The notes under the pieces were generated by a model that was not told the origin of the DNA, did not search any database, and saw nothing but the letters and a program-made list of their open reading frames with translations. A program made the position numbers and the translations under genes. This document shows positions 1-5,002 of a stretch of DNA of 5,002 nt, piece by piece. Origin of the DNA: an uncultured Succinatimonas sp. GTDB taxonomy: Bacteria > Pseudomonadota > Gammaproteobacteria > Enterobacterales > Succinivibrionaceae. Where the stretch lies: positions 1 to 5,002 of the forward strand of contig CAJKNC010000114.1 of assembly GCA_905201175.1 (NCBI GenBank), written 5' to 3'. Position 1 is the first letter of the stretch, and the number at the start of each line of letters is the position of its first letter.

Positions 1-3
1 TCA

Positions 4-45
4 TAACAAAACCCCATTATCAATCATGTGATCAATAATGGGGTT
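4..45 (-). terminator. Probable rho-independent terminator after rpsA
   Basis: A perfect 11-bp inverted repeat (AACCCCATTAT at 10-20 and ATAATGGGGTT at 35-45) encloses a 14-base loop. Read on the minus strand, the GGGGTT arm runs into TTTTGTTA, a short interrupted U tract. Read on the plus strand there is no T run after the stem, so the element is oriented to end leftward transcription. It begins about 54 bases after the rpsA stop codon. The U tract is weak, so termination may be incomplete. Apart from this hairpin, I see no gene in 1-98. Confidence 0.75.
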
Positions 46-98
46 CATACTAAAATCTTACTTTGAGGGCCGTTCTTTTATAAATCAGCTAAAAGCTA

Positions 99-1772
99 TT
101 ATTTATCAACCTTGCCGGCAGCGGCGAAAGCAGCAGCCATAGCAGTGGTCTGCGGCTCCTGAGCCTTCTGATTTACAGACTCTAAGGCTTCTTTCTCTTC
201 AGCCTCATCCTTAGCACGAACGGATAAGGAGATCTGACGAGACTTGCGATCAACGCTCATGAACTTAGCCTCAATGCTGTCGCCAACCTTGCAAACGGTA
301 GTAGCATCGTCAACACGATCACGAGAGAGATCTGCTGCACGAACATAGCCGGTAATGCCTTCGGCTAACTCAACGGTAGCACCGCGAGCATCAACCTCGG
401 TAACAGTACCAGTTACGATAGAACCCTTACGGTGAGATGCTAAGTAATCAGCAAACGGATCCTCAGAAATCTGCTTTAAGCCTAAGGAAATACGCTCACG
501 CTCTGGATCTACCTGTAAAACGATAGCGGTGATTTCGTCACCCTTCTTGAAGTCGCGAACAGCATCTTCGCCAGACTGCTGCCAAGAAATGTCAGAGAGG
601 TGTACTAAACCGTCAATGCCGCCATCAAGACCAATGAAGATACCGAAATCGGTGATGGACTTGATCTTGCCGGTAACCTTGTCGCCCTTAGAGTGAGTCT
701 CAGCAAACTCAATCCAAGGATTCTGCTTGCACTGCTTCAAGCCTAAAGAAATACGACGACGCTCTTCATCGATCTCCAAGACCTTAACCTTAACAGTATC
801 GCCGACAGAAACAACCTTAGAAGGATGAATATTCTTGTTAGTCCAATCCATTTCAGAAACGTGAACTAAACCTTCAACACCCTCTTCGATCTCAACGAAG
901 CAGCCGTAATCGGTTAAATTAGTAACCTTACCCTCGATGATGGAATCAACAGGGAAACGGGTAGCGATATTAGCCCATGGATCCTCGCCTAATTGCTTTA
1001 AGCCTAAGGATACACGCTGACGCTCACGGTCGAACTTGAGAACCTTAACGGTGATCTCGTCGCCAACATTAACGATCTCAGAAGGATGCTTAACGCGCTT
1101 CCAAGCCATATCGGTGATGTGTAATAAGCCGTCAACACCGCCTAAGTCAACGAATGCGCCGTAATCGGTGAGGTTCTTGACAACACCCTTGACAGTCTGA
1201 CCTTCAGCAAGGTTAGATAAGACGCTCTCGCGCTCAGAAGAATTCTCAGTCTCAATAACAGCACGACGAGAAACAACAACATTGTTGCGCTTCTGATCAA
1301 GCTTGATAACCTTGAACTGCTGCTCTTTGCCCTCTAAGTGAGAGGTATCACGTACTGGACGTACGTCAACTAAGGAGCCAGGTAAGAAGGCGCGAATGCC
1401 GCCTAACTGAACAGTGAAGCCGCCCTTGACCTTGCCATCGATAACGCCGGTAACAGTTTCCTGCTTGTTGAAAGCGTCTTCAAGCTTGATCCAAGCTTCA
1501 TTGCGTTTTGCCTTCTCGCGAGAGACCTGAGTCTCACCGTCGCCAGACTCAACAGACTCAAGAGCAACGTCAACTACGTCGCCAACCTTAACCTCGAGCT
1601 CACCTGCTGGGCTCATGAACTGCTCCTGCGGAATAGCAGACTCAGACTTAAGACCGGTATCAACAATAACAAGACCGTTGTTGATATCAACAACCTTGCC
1701 CTTGACCATTGAACCCGGACGGGTTTCTACGTTTTTCAGAGACTCTTCGAAAAGTTGTGCAAAAGATTCCAT
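99..1772 (-). CDS. rpsA: 30S ribosomal protein S1
   Basis: S1 binds mRNA on the small subunit and helps unfold and place transcripts that have weak or structured start regions. The 557-residue product equals the E. coli length, and I recognise long stretches that match it almost exactly. Six S1-type OB-fold repeats are visible at about residues 21-87, 105-171, 192-260, 277-347, 364-434 and 451-520. In the family, the first two attach the protein to the ribosome (through S2) and the later ones bind RNA. The tail after residue 520 is acidic, then Ala-rich, ending AAAGKVDK. I chose the ATG at 1772 (protein MESFAQLFEE) because it matches the family N-terminus. An in-frame ATG 33 bases upstream would add 11 unconserved residues and lies inside a leader hairpin. 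Codon choice is more biased and G+C higher than in the helicase gene on the right, as expected for high expression. The gene follows cmk by 97 bases and is probably transcribed both from its own promoter and by read-through. Confidence 0.98.
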   Translation of the reverse strand: MESFAQLFEESLKNVETRPGSMVKGKVVDINNGLVIVDTGLKSESAIPQEQFMSPAGELEVKVGDVVDVALESVESGDGETQVSREKAKRNEAWIKLEDAFNKQETVTGVIDGKVKGGFTVQLGGIRAFLPGSLVDVRPVRDTSHLEGKEQQFKVIKLDQKRNNVVVSRRAVIETENSSERESVLSNLAEGQTVKGVVKNLTDYGAFVDLGGVDGLLHITDMAWKRVKHPSEIVNVGDEITVKVLKFDRERQRVSLGLKQLGEDPWANIATRFPVDSIIEGKVTNLTDYGCFVEIEEGVEGLVHVSEMDWTNKNIHPSKVVSVGDTVKVKVLEIDEERRRISLGLKQCKQNPWIEFAETHSKGDKVTGKIKSITDFGIFIGLDGGIDGLVHLSDISWQQSGEDAVRDFKKGDEITAIVLQVDPERERISLGLKQISEDPFADYLASHRKGSIVTGTVTEVDARGATVELAEGITGYVRAADLSRDRVDDATTVCKVGDSIEAKFMSVDRKSRQISLSVRAKDEAEEKEALESVNQKAQEPQTTAMAAAFAAAGKVDK

Positions 1773-1854
1773 TAAGGTAAAAATTCCAAATTTGCCCCGC
1801 AGCATCCTGCCTTTGGGGAGTTGTTAAAAAATGTACAGTCATCCTTGACCATAC
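1773..1854 (-). promoter_or_regulatory. Structured rpsA leader with three GGA-loop hairpins
   Basis: Read on the minus strand, the 82 bases before the rpsA start contain three successive inverted repeats. Hairpin I (1854-1833) has 9-bp arms GTATGGTCA and TGACTGTAC, including two G-U pairs, around loop AGGA. Hairpin II (1818-1795) pairs CCCC with GGGG and GCAG with CTGC, has an AAAG bulge on the 5' side, and has loop GATG preceded by a paired G. Hairpin III (1793-1781) pairs AAATT with AATTT around TGG, so a GGA sits at its tip. Only 8 bases separate hairpin III from the ATG, and no good Shine-Dalgarno sequence lies between them. E. coli rpsA is known to have a three-hairpin start region without a strong Shine-Dalgarno sequence, which S1 uses to repress its own synthesis. 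By analogy, I infer the same autogenous control here. The pairing was done by eye. Confidence 0.75.
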
Positions 1855-1860
1855 TTAAAT

Positions 1861-1889
1861 AATGTAGAAAAACTACAATTCACATTCAA
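1861..1889 (-). promoter_or_regulatory. Candidate sigma70 promoter for rpsA
   Basis: On the minus strand, TTGAAT (1889-1884) is separated by exactly 17 bases from TACATT (1866-1861). Each hexamer matches the sigma70 consensus at 4 of 6 positions. The -35 box and most of the spacer lie in the last codons and stop of cmk. The predicted start, about 7 bases beyond the -10 box, falls near 1854, which is the first base of leader hairpin I. That agreement supports the call, but both boxes are imperfect. Transcription from further upstream, within or before cmk, is also likely. Confidence 0.5.
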
Positions 1890-2562
1890 GACCGGTGCGC
1901 TCTTTAATAATCTGCGCAGCAGTCTTAAAAACTTCTTCAATACTTAAATTTGAAGAATCAATTATTACAGCATCATCTGCCGGCTTAAGCGGGGCAACCT
2001 CACGATTACGATCGCGCTCGTCACGTTCTTCAATTTCTTTAAGTATTGCTGCATAATCAGCTTCTTTGCCGCTTTGCTTTAACTGCTGCACGCGCCTTTG
2101 GGCACGTACGGAAGCTGCGGCATCGAGAAAAATCTTGACCTGAGCTTTAGGGAAAACTATTGTTCCCATATCTCGGCCGTCAGCGACTAATCCAGGCTCA
2201 CGTAAAAAATTACGCTGTCTCTGCAATAAAGCCGCTCTTACAGAACTGATAGCTGCTACCTTACTTGCGTTAACTCCAGCCTCTTCAGTACGAATTGCAG
2301 AAGTAACATCTTCGCTGCCTAAAAAAACAGCAACGCCTGTATCGGTAGTTTCAAAATGCAAATCTAAAAGCTTTGCCTCCTGCAGCACCGAGTCCTCGTC
2401 AAACAAGGCCAAGCCAGCTTTGCGAACGGCATATGCCAATACACGGTAGATAGCGCCAGAATCCAGAAGCTCAAAGTCTAAGGCTAAAGCTAAACGGCGG
2501 GTCAATTCACCCTTTCCTGCTCCGCCTGGGCCATCAACTGCGATTACAATAGCATTACTCAT
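1873..2562 (-). CDS. cmk: Cytidylate kinase (CMP/dCMP kinase)
   Basis: This cytoplasmic enzyme transfers phosphate from ATP to CMP or dCMP, recycling pyrimidine nucleotides from RNA turnover. The product has 229 residues (E. coli 227) and is collinear with the E. coli enzyme. Visible elements are the P-loop GPGGAGKG (residues 11-18, Lys17), the CMP-site segment LDSGAIYR (33-40, Ser35 and Arg40), Arg109, the ADGRDMGT segment (127-134, Arg130 and Asp131), and the lid ERDERDRNR (179-187) with Arg180, Asp184 and Arg187. Residue 19, directly after GKG, is Glu (GAA codon at 2508-2506), where E. coli has Thr. The ATG at 2562 is preceded by AAGGA (2574-2570) with a 7-base spacing and by a good promoter. 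The gene lies upstream of rpsA on the same strand, the conserved gammaproteobacterial arrangement. The stop codon overlaps a small inverted repeat (TGTAG, AAAAA, CTACA at 1863-1877). Confidence 0.97.
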   Translation of the reverse strand: MSNAIVIAVDGPGGAGKGELTRRLALALDFELLDSGAIYRVLAYAVRKAGLALFDEDSVLQEAKLLDLHFETTDTGVAVFLGSEDVTSAIRTEEAGVNASKVAAISSVRAALLQRQRNFLREPGLVADGRDMGTIVFPKAQVKIFLDAAASVRAQRRVQQLKQSGKEADYAAILKEIEERDERDRNREVAPLKPADDAVIIDSSNLSIEEVFKTAAQIIKERTGLECEL

Positions 2563-2589
2563 TTTTATGTCCTTGTTTTAAACTAGGCA

Positions 2590-2616
2590 ATTATATCAGA
2601 AATTCTTTAAAGTTAA
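2590..2616 (-). promoter_or_regulatory. Extended -10 promoter for cmk
   Basis: On the minus strand, TGATATAAT (2598-2590) is a perfect -10 hexamer with the upstream TG of an extended -10 element. TTAACT (2616-2611, 4 of 6 matches to TTGACA) lies 15 bases upstream, a short spacing that an extended -10 promoter tolerates. The predicted start near 2583 leaves a 5' untranslated region of about 21 bases carrying the AAGGA ribosome binding site. It would drive cmk and, by read-through, rpsA. Confidence 0.7.
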
Positions 2617-2758
2617 CGATGCTATAAAAAAATTTTGTTTAGGATTATCTGCTCCATAACAGCAGCCCCAAACATTACTAAATAAATTACTTGCAATAAT
2701 TAATTCAAATAAAAGCAAAATTTTGTAAATATATAAAATTCTGGTATTTTGGTATTTA

Positions 2759-2786
2759 TATATATGACTATGTCTGTACATATATA
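2759..2786. repeat. Inverted repeat with 8-bp arms in the cmk-ribA spacer
   Basis: TATATATG (2759-2766) and CATATATA (2779-2786) are perfect reverse complements separated by 12 bases. The arms are almost purely alternating A and T, so the element is weak evidence for anything. It could be a regulator operator or chance. No T run follows on either strand, which argues against a terminator. Confidence 0.35.
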
Positions 2787-2797
2787 CACTACTAGCC

Positions 2798-2835
2798 GCA
2801 AGCATCTGCTATTACTTAGCCTGCCTAATGCTTGC
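2798..2835. repeat. G+C-rich inverted repeat in the cmk-ribA spacer
   Basis: GCAAGCAT (2798-2805) and ATGCTTGC (2828-2835) are perfect reverse complements around a 22-base loop. The loop holds a second small inverted repeat, TTAG-CCTGC-CTAA (2816-2828), whose last base overlaps the 3' arm. This patch is clearly richer in G+C than its surroundings. On the plus strand seven A residues follow the stem, and on the minus strand no T run follows, so it is not an intrinsic terminator in either direction. Its role is unknown. Confidence 0.4.
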
Positions 2836-3014
2836 AAAAAAATTATCGCGATCTATCAGCTGAATATTCTATTTAGAACATAATTATTAAATCTCAATTA
2901 CCTGGTTGCTTTGCTCCTATTTTGAATAGTTTGTTCTTTGTATTTAATAGTATAGAAATTATTAAAAATAACTATTCTTTAATTAAGAGTTGCAGTTTAA
3001 GTTTGTTTTTCATT

Positions 3015-3042
3015 TTGGATAAATTGCCCTATGGTGTATAAT
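3015..3042 (+). promoter_or_regulatory. Candidate sigma70 promoter for ribA
   Basis: A perfect TATAAT (3037-3042) lies 16 bases after TTGGAT (3015-3020), which matches the -35 consensus at only 3 of 6 positions. The predicted start near 3049 gives a leader of about 26 bases, too short for a flavin riboswitch. Its position directly before the ribA ribosome binding site supports the call. The weak -35 box lowers confidence. Confidence 0.6.
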
Positions 3043-3062
3043 CTTCATGCTTTAAACTTACT

Positions 3063-3067
3063 AGGGA
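3063..3067 (+). promoter_or_regulatory. Ribosome binding site that fixes the ribA GTG start
   Basis: AGGGA ends 7 bases before the GTG at 3075, an ideal spacing. No in-frame ATG lies near the N-terminus, and the conserved segment AKLPTRHG begins at residue 11. The ribosome binding site therefore supports GTG as the true start. Confidence 0.75.
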
Positions 3068-3074
3068 AACACAA

Positions 3075-3674
3075 GTGTCAATTACATTAGTTCAAGGACC
3101 GGTAGCAAAACTCCCGACTCGACACGGGATTTTCAATATCACCGTCTTTCGTGATCAGCAGCTTTTAGATCATGCTGTAGTTTCTATGGGCAAACTTGAT
3201 GATGGTCAACCGGTTTTATGTCGTATTCATTCAGAATGCCTCACCGGAGATGTCTTTGGCAGCCTGCGCTGTGACTGCGGCTTCCAGCTTGATGCGGCTT
3301 TAGAAAAAATCGCTCAGATAAAACGCGGTGCCTTATTATATATGCGTCAAGAAGGTCGCGGCATTGGCTTATTCAATAAGATCAGAGCTTATCGTCTGCA
3401 AGATCAGGGACTAGATACTGTTGATGCCAACTTACGTTTAGGCTTCCCTTCAGATGCTCGTCACTACGATCTCTGTGCAGAAATAATGCGTCGTTTAGGT
3501 TTTACTAAGGTAATTTTAATGACAAATAACCCCAGCAAAATCGACGAATTAAATGAGCACGGCATTGAAGTTGTTGCTCGTGAAGCTTTAGAGTATGGCC
3601 GCAACAGCTATAATGAAAACTATTTAGACACTAAAGCTCATCGTATGGGCCACCTGCTCCATCATCAGGATTAA
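3075..3674 (+). CDS. ribA: GTP cyclohydrolase II (riboflavin synthesis)
   Basis: This cytoplasmic zinc enzyme opens the imidazole ring of GTP, releasing formate and pyrophosphate, to start riboflavin synthesis. The 199-residue product (E. coli 196) is the stand-alone form, not fused to a dihydroxybutanone-phosphate synthase domain. The zinc ligands are Cys55, Cys66 and Cys68 in the segment CLTGDVFGSLRCDCGFQ. Also visible are the RQEGRGIGL substrate-binding motif (91-99), Tyr106 and Arg129, which align with E. coli Tyr105 and Arg128 of the active site, TNNPSK (150-155), and the C-terminal YLDTKAHRMGHLL (183-195). All key residues are present. The start is GTG, chosen from the AGGGA site 7 bases upstream. 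The gene is transcribed alone, divergently from cmk, and ends in a strong terminator shared with the converging helicase-like gene. I see no other riboflavin gene and no flavin riboswitch nearby. Confidence 0.97.
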   Translation: MSITLVQGPVAKLPTRHGIFNITVFRDQQLLDHAVVSMGKLDDGQPVLCRIHSECLTGDVFGSLRCDCGFQLDAALEKIAQIKRGALLYMRQEGRGIGLFNKIRAYRLQDQGLDTVDANLRLGFPSDARHYDLCAEIMRRLGFTKVILMTNNPSKIDELNEHGIEVVAREALEYGRNSYNENYLDTKAHRMGHLLHHQD

Positions 3675-3687
3675 TAAGCTTTACAAT

Positions 3688-3720
3688 AAAAAGTCTTTGT
3701 TTTTTTACAAAGACTTTTTT
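3688..3720. terminator. Bidirectional intrinsic terminator between converging genes
   Basis: A 13-bp perfect stem (AAAAAGTCTTTGT at 3688-3700 and ACAAAGACTTTTT at 3707-3719) has a loop of six T residues. On the plus strand the stem runs into a T tract (3715-3720, then ATTTTT), starting 14 bases after the ribA stop. On the minus strand it ends in TTTTTATTG, starting 6 bases after the helicase-like stop. The A and T arms let the same hairpin serve both genes. Confidence 0.9.
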
Positions 3721-3725
3721 ATTTT

Positions 3726-5002
3726 TCAGATTTTTTTTAGATAAAGATGCTTAGGTACCGAATCTAACGGCGGCATAAGCTCTGCTGTAACATATAAAAT
3801 ATACAATTTCTCCCGTGTTCTAGTCATTGCCACATACAAAGGCTCTCTGTTTTTTTCTTCTGTTCCGGAATACATAGGCAAAATTACTATATCAAACTGC
3901 AATCCTTTTGCGCTATGATAAGTCATAAGCTTAGGCAAGTAATTTGAAAAGTTTAATGTACATTTAGAATTTAAAAATTTAACTTCATCTTTATCATTAT
4001 CATTTTTTTCATTTAGCTTAATTTCATATTTTAAGTTTTGCTGGTTTAAAATTATCTCCATAGCAGAAACTGCATCATTATTTGGCAATAAAATACCTAT
4101 GCTTTTATCATGATTATCTTTGATAATTTTTAAAACAACAGCAGCTTGCTCTTCATTACTATCTAAATGGACAATATATGGCAGAGATTCTATCTTACTT
4201 TGATAGATTTTTTCTTTATATGGCATAACAGTCTCAAGCCCTAAATAATCCTGAGTAATTTTAGCTATACCTCGAGGCAAGCGATAATTATTATAAAGCT
4301 TTAATGGTTCTATACCTGTAAGTTCCGCAATATCTTCTATACTGATAGTATTTTTAAAATTTTTATAAATTGATTGAGCATCATCACCAAAAAAGAAATA
4401 GCTTATGCGAGCAGATTTAATAAAAGAAAGCACATCTTCTTGAATAAAATCTTGAATTTCATCAACAATTATGTAATCAGCACAAAAAGCTCCTCTACTA
4501 AGCCACTCTTGATATGTATAAATTTTTAAATCACTAAAATTTAGCCCTCCCATCATAAAGGCCTTGAGAGATTTAGTATAAGCGATTAGAATAACATCTT
4601 TACCCTCAGAAAAAAGCTGTCTTGCTTTATACATAGCAATTAAAGACTTACCGCTGCCTGCACAACCTGAAACAATCATAGGCTTATCATTTGTTATCTC
4701 AAGCAAATCCAATTGCTCATCATCAAAGGACTCTTCACTAGAATCTCCCATTAATATTTTTTTTAAAGATCCCAAAGATTCAGGGATCTTTCCTGCTATT
4801 TCGCAATTTGATGTATTTATCTGTAAATCAGCATTTTTCTGCAATAAAAGATCTTGCTTATATTCTTCTTTAGCAAAATCTTTCAATTCTTCTTGAATTA
4901 TTGTTTCTGCAAAAATATCTTGTGTATTTTTCTGAGAAATTTCTTGAAAAGTATCCTGAAGCCTTTCTTGAGAAATTTTTAAAGGTTCATCCGTAAATAA
5001 AT
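3726..5002 (-). CDS. Compact superfamily 1 (UvrD/Rep-like) helicase or ATPase, 5' end beyond the window
   Basis: This is a nucleic-acid-dependent ATPase of the SF1 helicase class; the substrate is unknown. Residues are counted from the first complete codon visible (Leu, 5000-4998), giving 424 visible residues. The frame stays open to the window edge, so the gene is partial. A TTG at 4886 could be mistaken for a start, but no good ribosome binding site precedes it and the frame continues 38 codons upstream. In order, I see three 12-residue repeats (9-45), a Q-motif-like DDEQ (Gln96), Walker A GCAGSGKS (112-119), motif Ia around VILIAYTKS (136-144), Walker B VDEIQD (179-184), motif III GDDAQSIY (205-212), motif IV NNYR (237-240), motif V YHSAKGLQFD (361-370) and motif VI YVAMTRTREKL (389-399). 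All the ATPase motifs are intact. About 120 residues separate motifs IV and V, and the protein lacks room for large 1B and 2B insertions, so it is smaller than UvrD or Rep. It is far more AT-rich than the neighbouring genes, which suggests an accessory or acquired gene. An N-terminal nuclease or other domain could lie outside the window. Confidence 0.85.
   Translation of the reverse strand, partial: LFTDEPLKISQERLQDTFQEISQKNTQDIFAETIIQEELKDFAKEEYKQDLLLQKNADLQINTSNCEIAGKIPESLGSLKKILMGDSSEESFDDEQLDLLEITNDKPMIVSGCAGSGKSLIAMYKARQLFSEGKDVILIAYTKSLKAFMMGGLNFSDLKIYTYQEWLSRGAFCADYIIVDEIQDFIQEDVLSFIKSARISYFFFGDDAQSIYKNFKNTISIEDIAELTGIEPLKLYNNYRLPRGIAKITQDYLGLETVMPYKEKIYQSKIESLPYIVHLDSNEEQAAVVLKIIKDNHDKSIGILLPNNDAVSAMEIILNQQNLKYEIKLNEKNDNDKDEVKFLNSKCTLNFSNYLPKLMTYHSAKGLQFDIVILPMYSGTEEKNREPLYVAMTRTREKLYILYVTAELMPPLDSVPKHLYLKKI
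4866..4976 (-). repeat. Three 36-bp coding repeats in the N-terminal part of the helicase-like gene
   Basis: The translated copies are ISQERLQDTFQE (4976-4941), ISQKNTQDIFAE (4940-4905) and, after one extra Thr codon, the degenerate IIQEELKDFAKE (4901-4866). The shared pattern is I-x-Q at positions 1 and 3, D at 8 and E at 12, with QD and F also kept in the first two. At DNA level, TGAGAAATTT recurs at 4933-4942 and 4969-4978, exactly 36 bases apart. The composition (Gln, Glu, Asp, Lys with spaced Ile, Leu and Phe) suggests a helical, possibly coiled-coil linker. More copies may lie beyond the window edge. Confidence 0.65.

Larger units (their letters stand above)
2617..3014. other. AT-rich spacer between divergent cmk and ribA, no gene seen
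   Basis: About 400 bases of strongly AT-rich sequence lie between the cmk and ribA promoters. I find no tRNA, no recognisable flavin riboswitch core and no credible coding sequence. A 69-codon minus-strand frame (2805-2596) has no family-like features, is rich in Ile, Tyr, Leu and Phe as random AT-rich DNA would be, and runs over the cmk promoter. The visible structure consists of an 8-bp tandem repeat of TGGTATTT (2742-2757), two inverted repeats listed separately, a palindrome ATCGCGAT (2845-2852), and an 8-bp inverted repeat pair GAATAGTT/AACTATTC (2924-2931 and 2970-2977). Short repeats like these are partly expected by chance at this base composition. Confidence 0.6.

Noticed and set aside
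1773..1805. Upstream in-frame ATG at 1805 as the rpsA start
   Set aside because: It would add 11 residues absent from S1 proteins, and the ATG sits in the loop and stem of leader hairpin II. The family N-terminus begins at the ATG at 1772.
1615..1827. 70-codon plus-strand open frame opposite the start of rpsA
   Set aside because: It lies antisense to the conserved rpsA coding and leader sequence, has no ribosome binding site I can see, and its translation resembles no known family. It is a shadow frame.
2596..2805. 69-codon minus-strand open frame upstream of cmk
   Set aside because: It has the composition expected from translating AT-rich spacer DNA, runs over the -35 and extended -10 elements of cmk, and shows no recognisable domain or good ribosome binding site.
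2798..2841. Hairpin GCAAGCAT/ATGCTTGC followed by seven A residues as a possible terminator
   Set aside because: The A run follows on the plus strand, so it would be a T run before, not after, the stem on the minus strand. Neither direction has the stem-then-T order of an intrinsic terminator.
2922..2950. TTGAAT-17-TAATAG as a second plus-strand promoter
   Set aside because: The -10 candidate matches consensus at only three positions in very AT-rich DNA where such matches arise by chance, and the TATAAT at 3037-3042 is better placed for ribA.
2900..3074. Possible flavin (FMN) riboswitch upstream of ribA
   Set aside because: No conserved FMN aptamer blocks are visible, and the predicted ribA leader is only about 26 bases.

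Overview
The window looks like a piece of a gammaproteobacterial chromosome of fairly low G+C content. Ribosomal protein S1, cytidylate kinase and GTP cyclohydrolase II all align closely, from memory, with the Escherichia coli proteins, and the cmk-rpsA order is the usual gammaproteobacterial one. The AT-rich spacers and the mix of codon usages would fit an AT-leaning group such as the Succinivibrionaceae (Aeromonadales), but that family assignment is a guess.

Layout from left to right. Positions 1-98 hold the rpsA terminator. On the minus strand, rpsA (99-1772) lies downstream of cmk (1873-2562). The 100-base gap between them carries a candidate rpsA promoter and a leader that folds into three hairpins, each with a GGA-type sequence at its loop, followed by a weak Shine-Dalgarno region. 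This is the architecture known for autogenous control of S1 in E. coli. A promoter with an extended -10 element lies just upstream of cmk. Positions 2563-3074 are a 512-base AT-rich divergent spacer with no convincing gene. On the plus strand, ribA (3075-3674, GTG start) has its own promoter and ends in a strong hairpin that should work as a terminator in both directions. Converging on it from the right is a minus-strand gene for a compact superfamily 1 helicase-type ATPase (3726 to beyond 5002). Its reading frame is open to the window edge, so its true start is not visible. The visible N-terminal part contains 12-residue repeats.

Functionally, cmk (pyrimidine nucleotide recycling), rpsA (mRNA binding on the 30S subunit) and ribA (first step of riboflavin synthesis) are core housekeeping genes. 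The helicase-like gene is much more AT-rich and resembles an accessory gene. I see no mobile element, CRISPR array, tRNA or rRNA, and nothing that amounts to a clearly new system. The most informative points are the three-hairpin rpsA leader and the truncated, repeat-bearing helicase gene.
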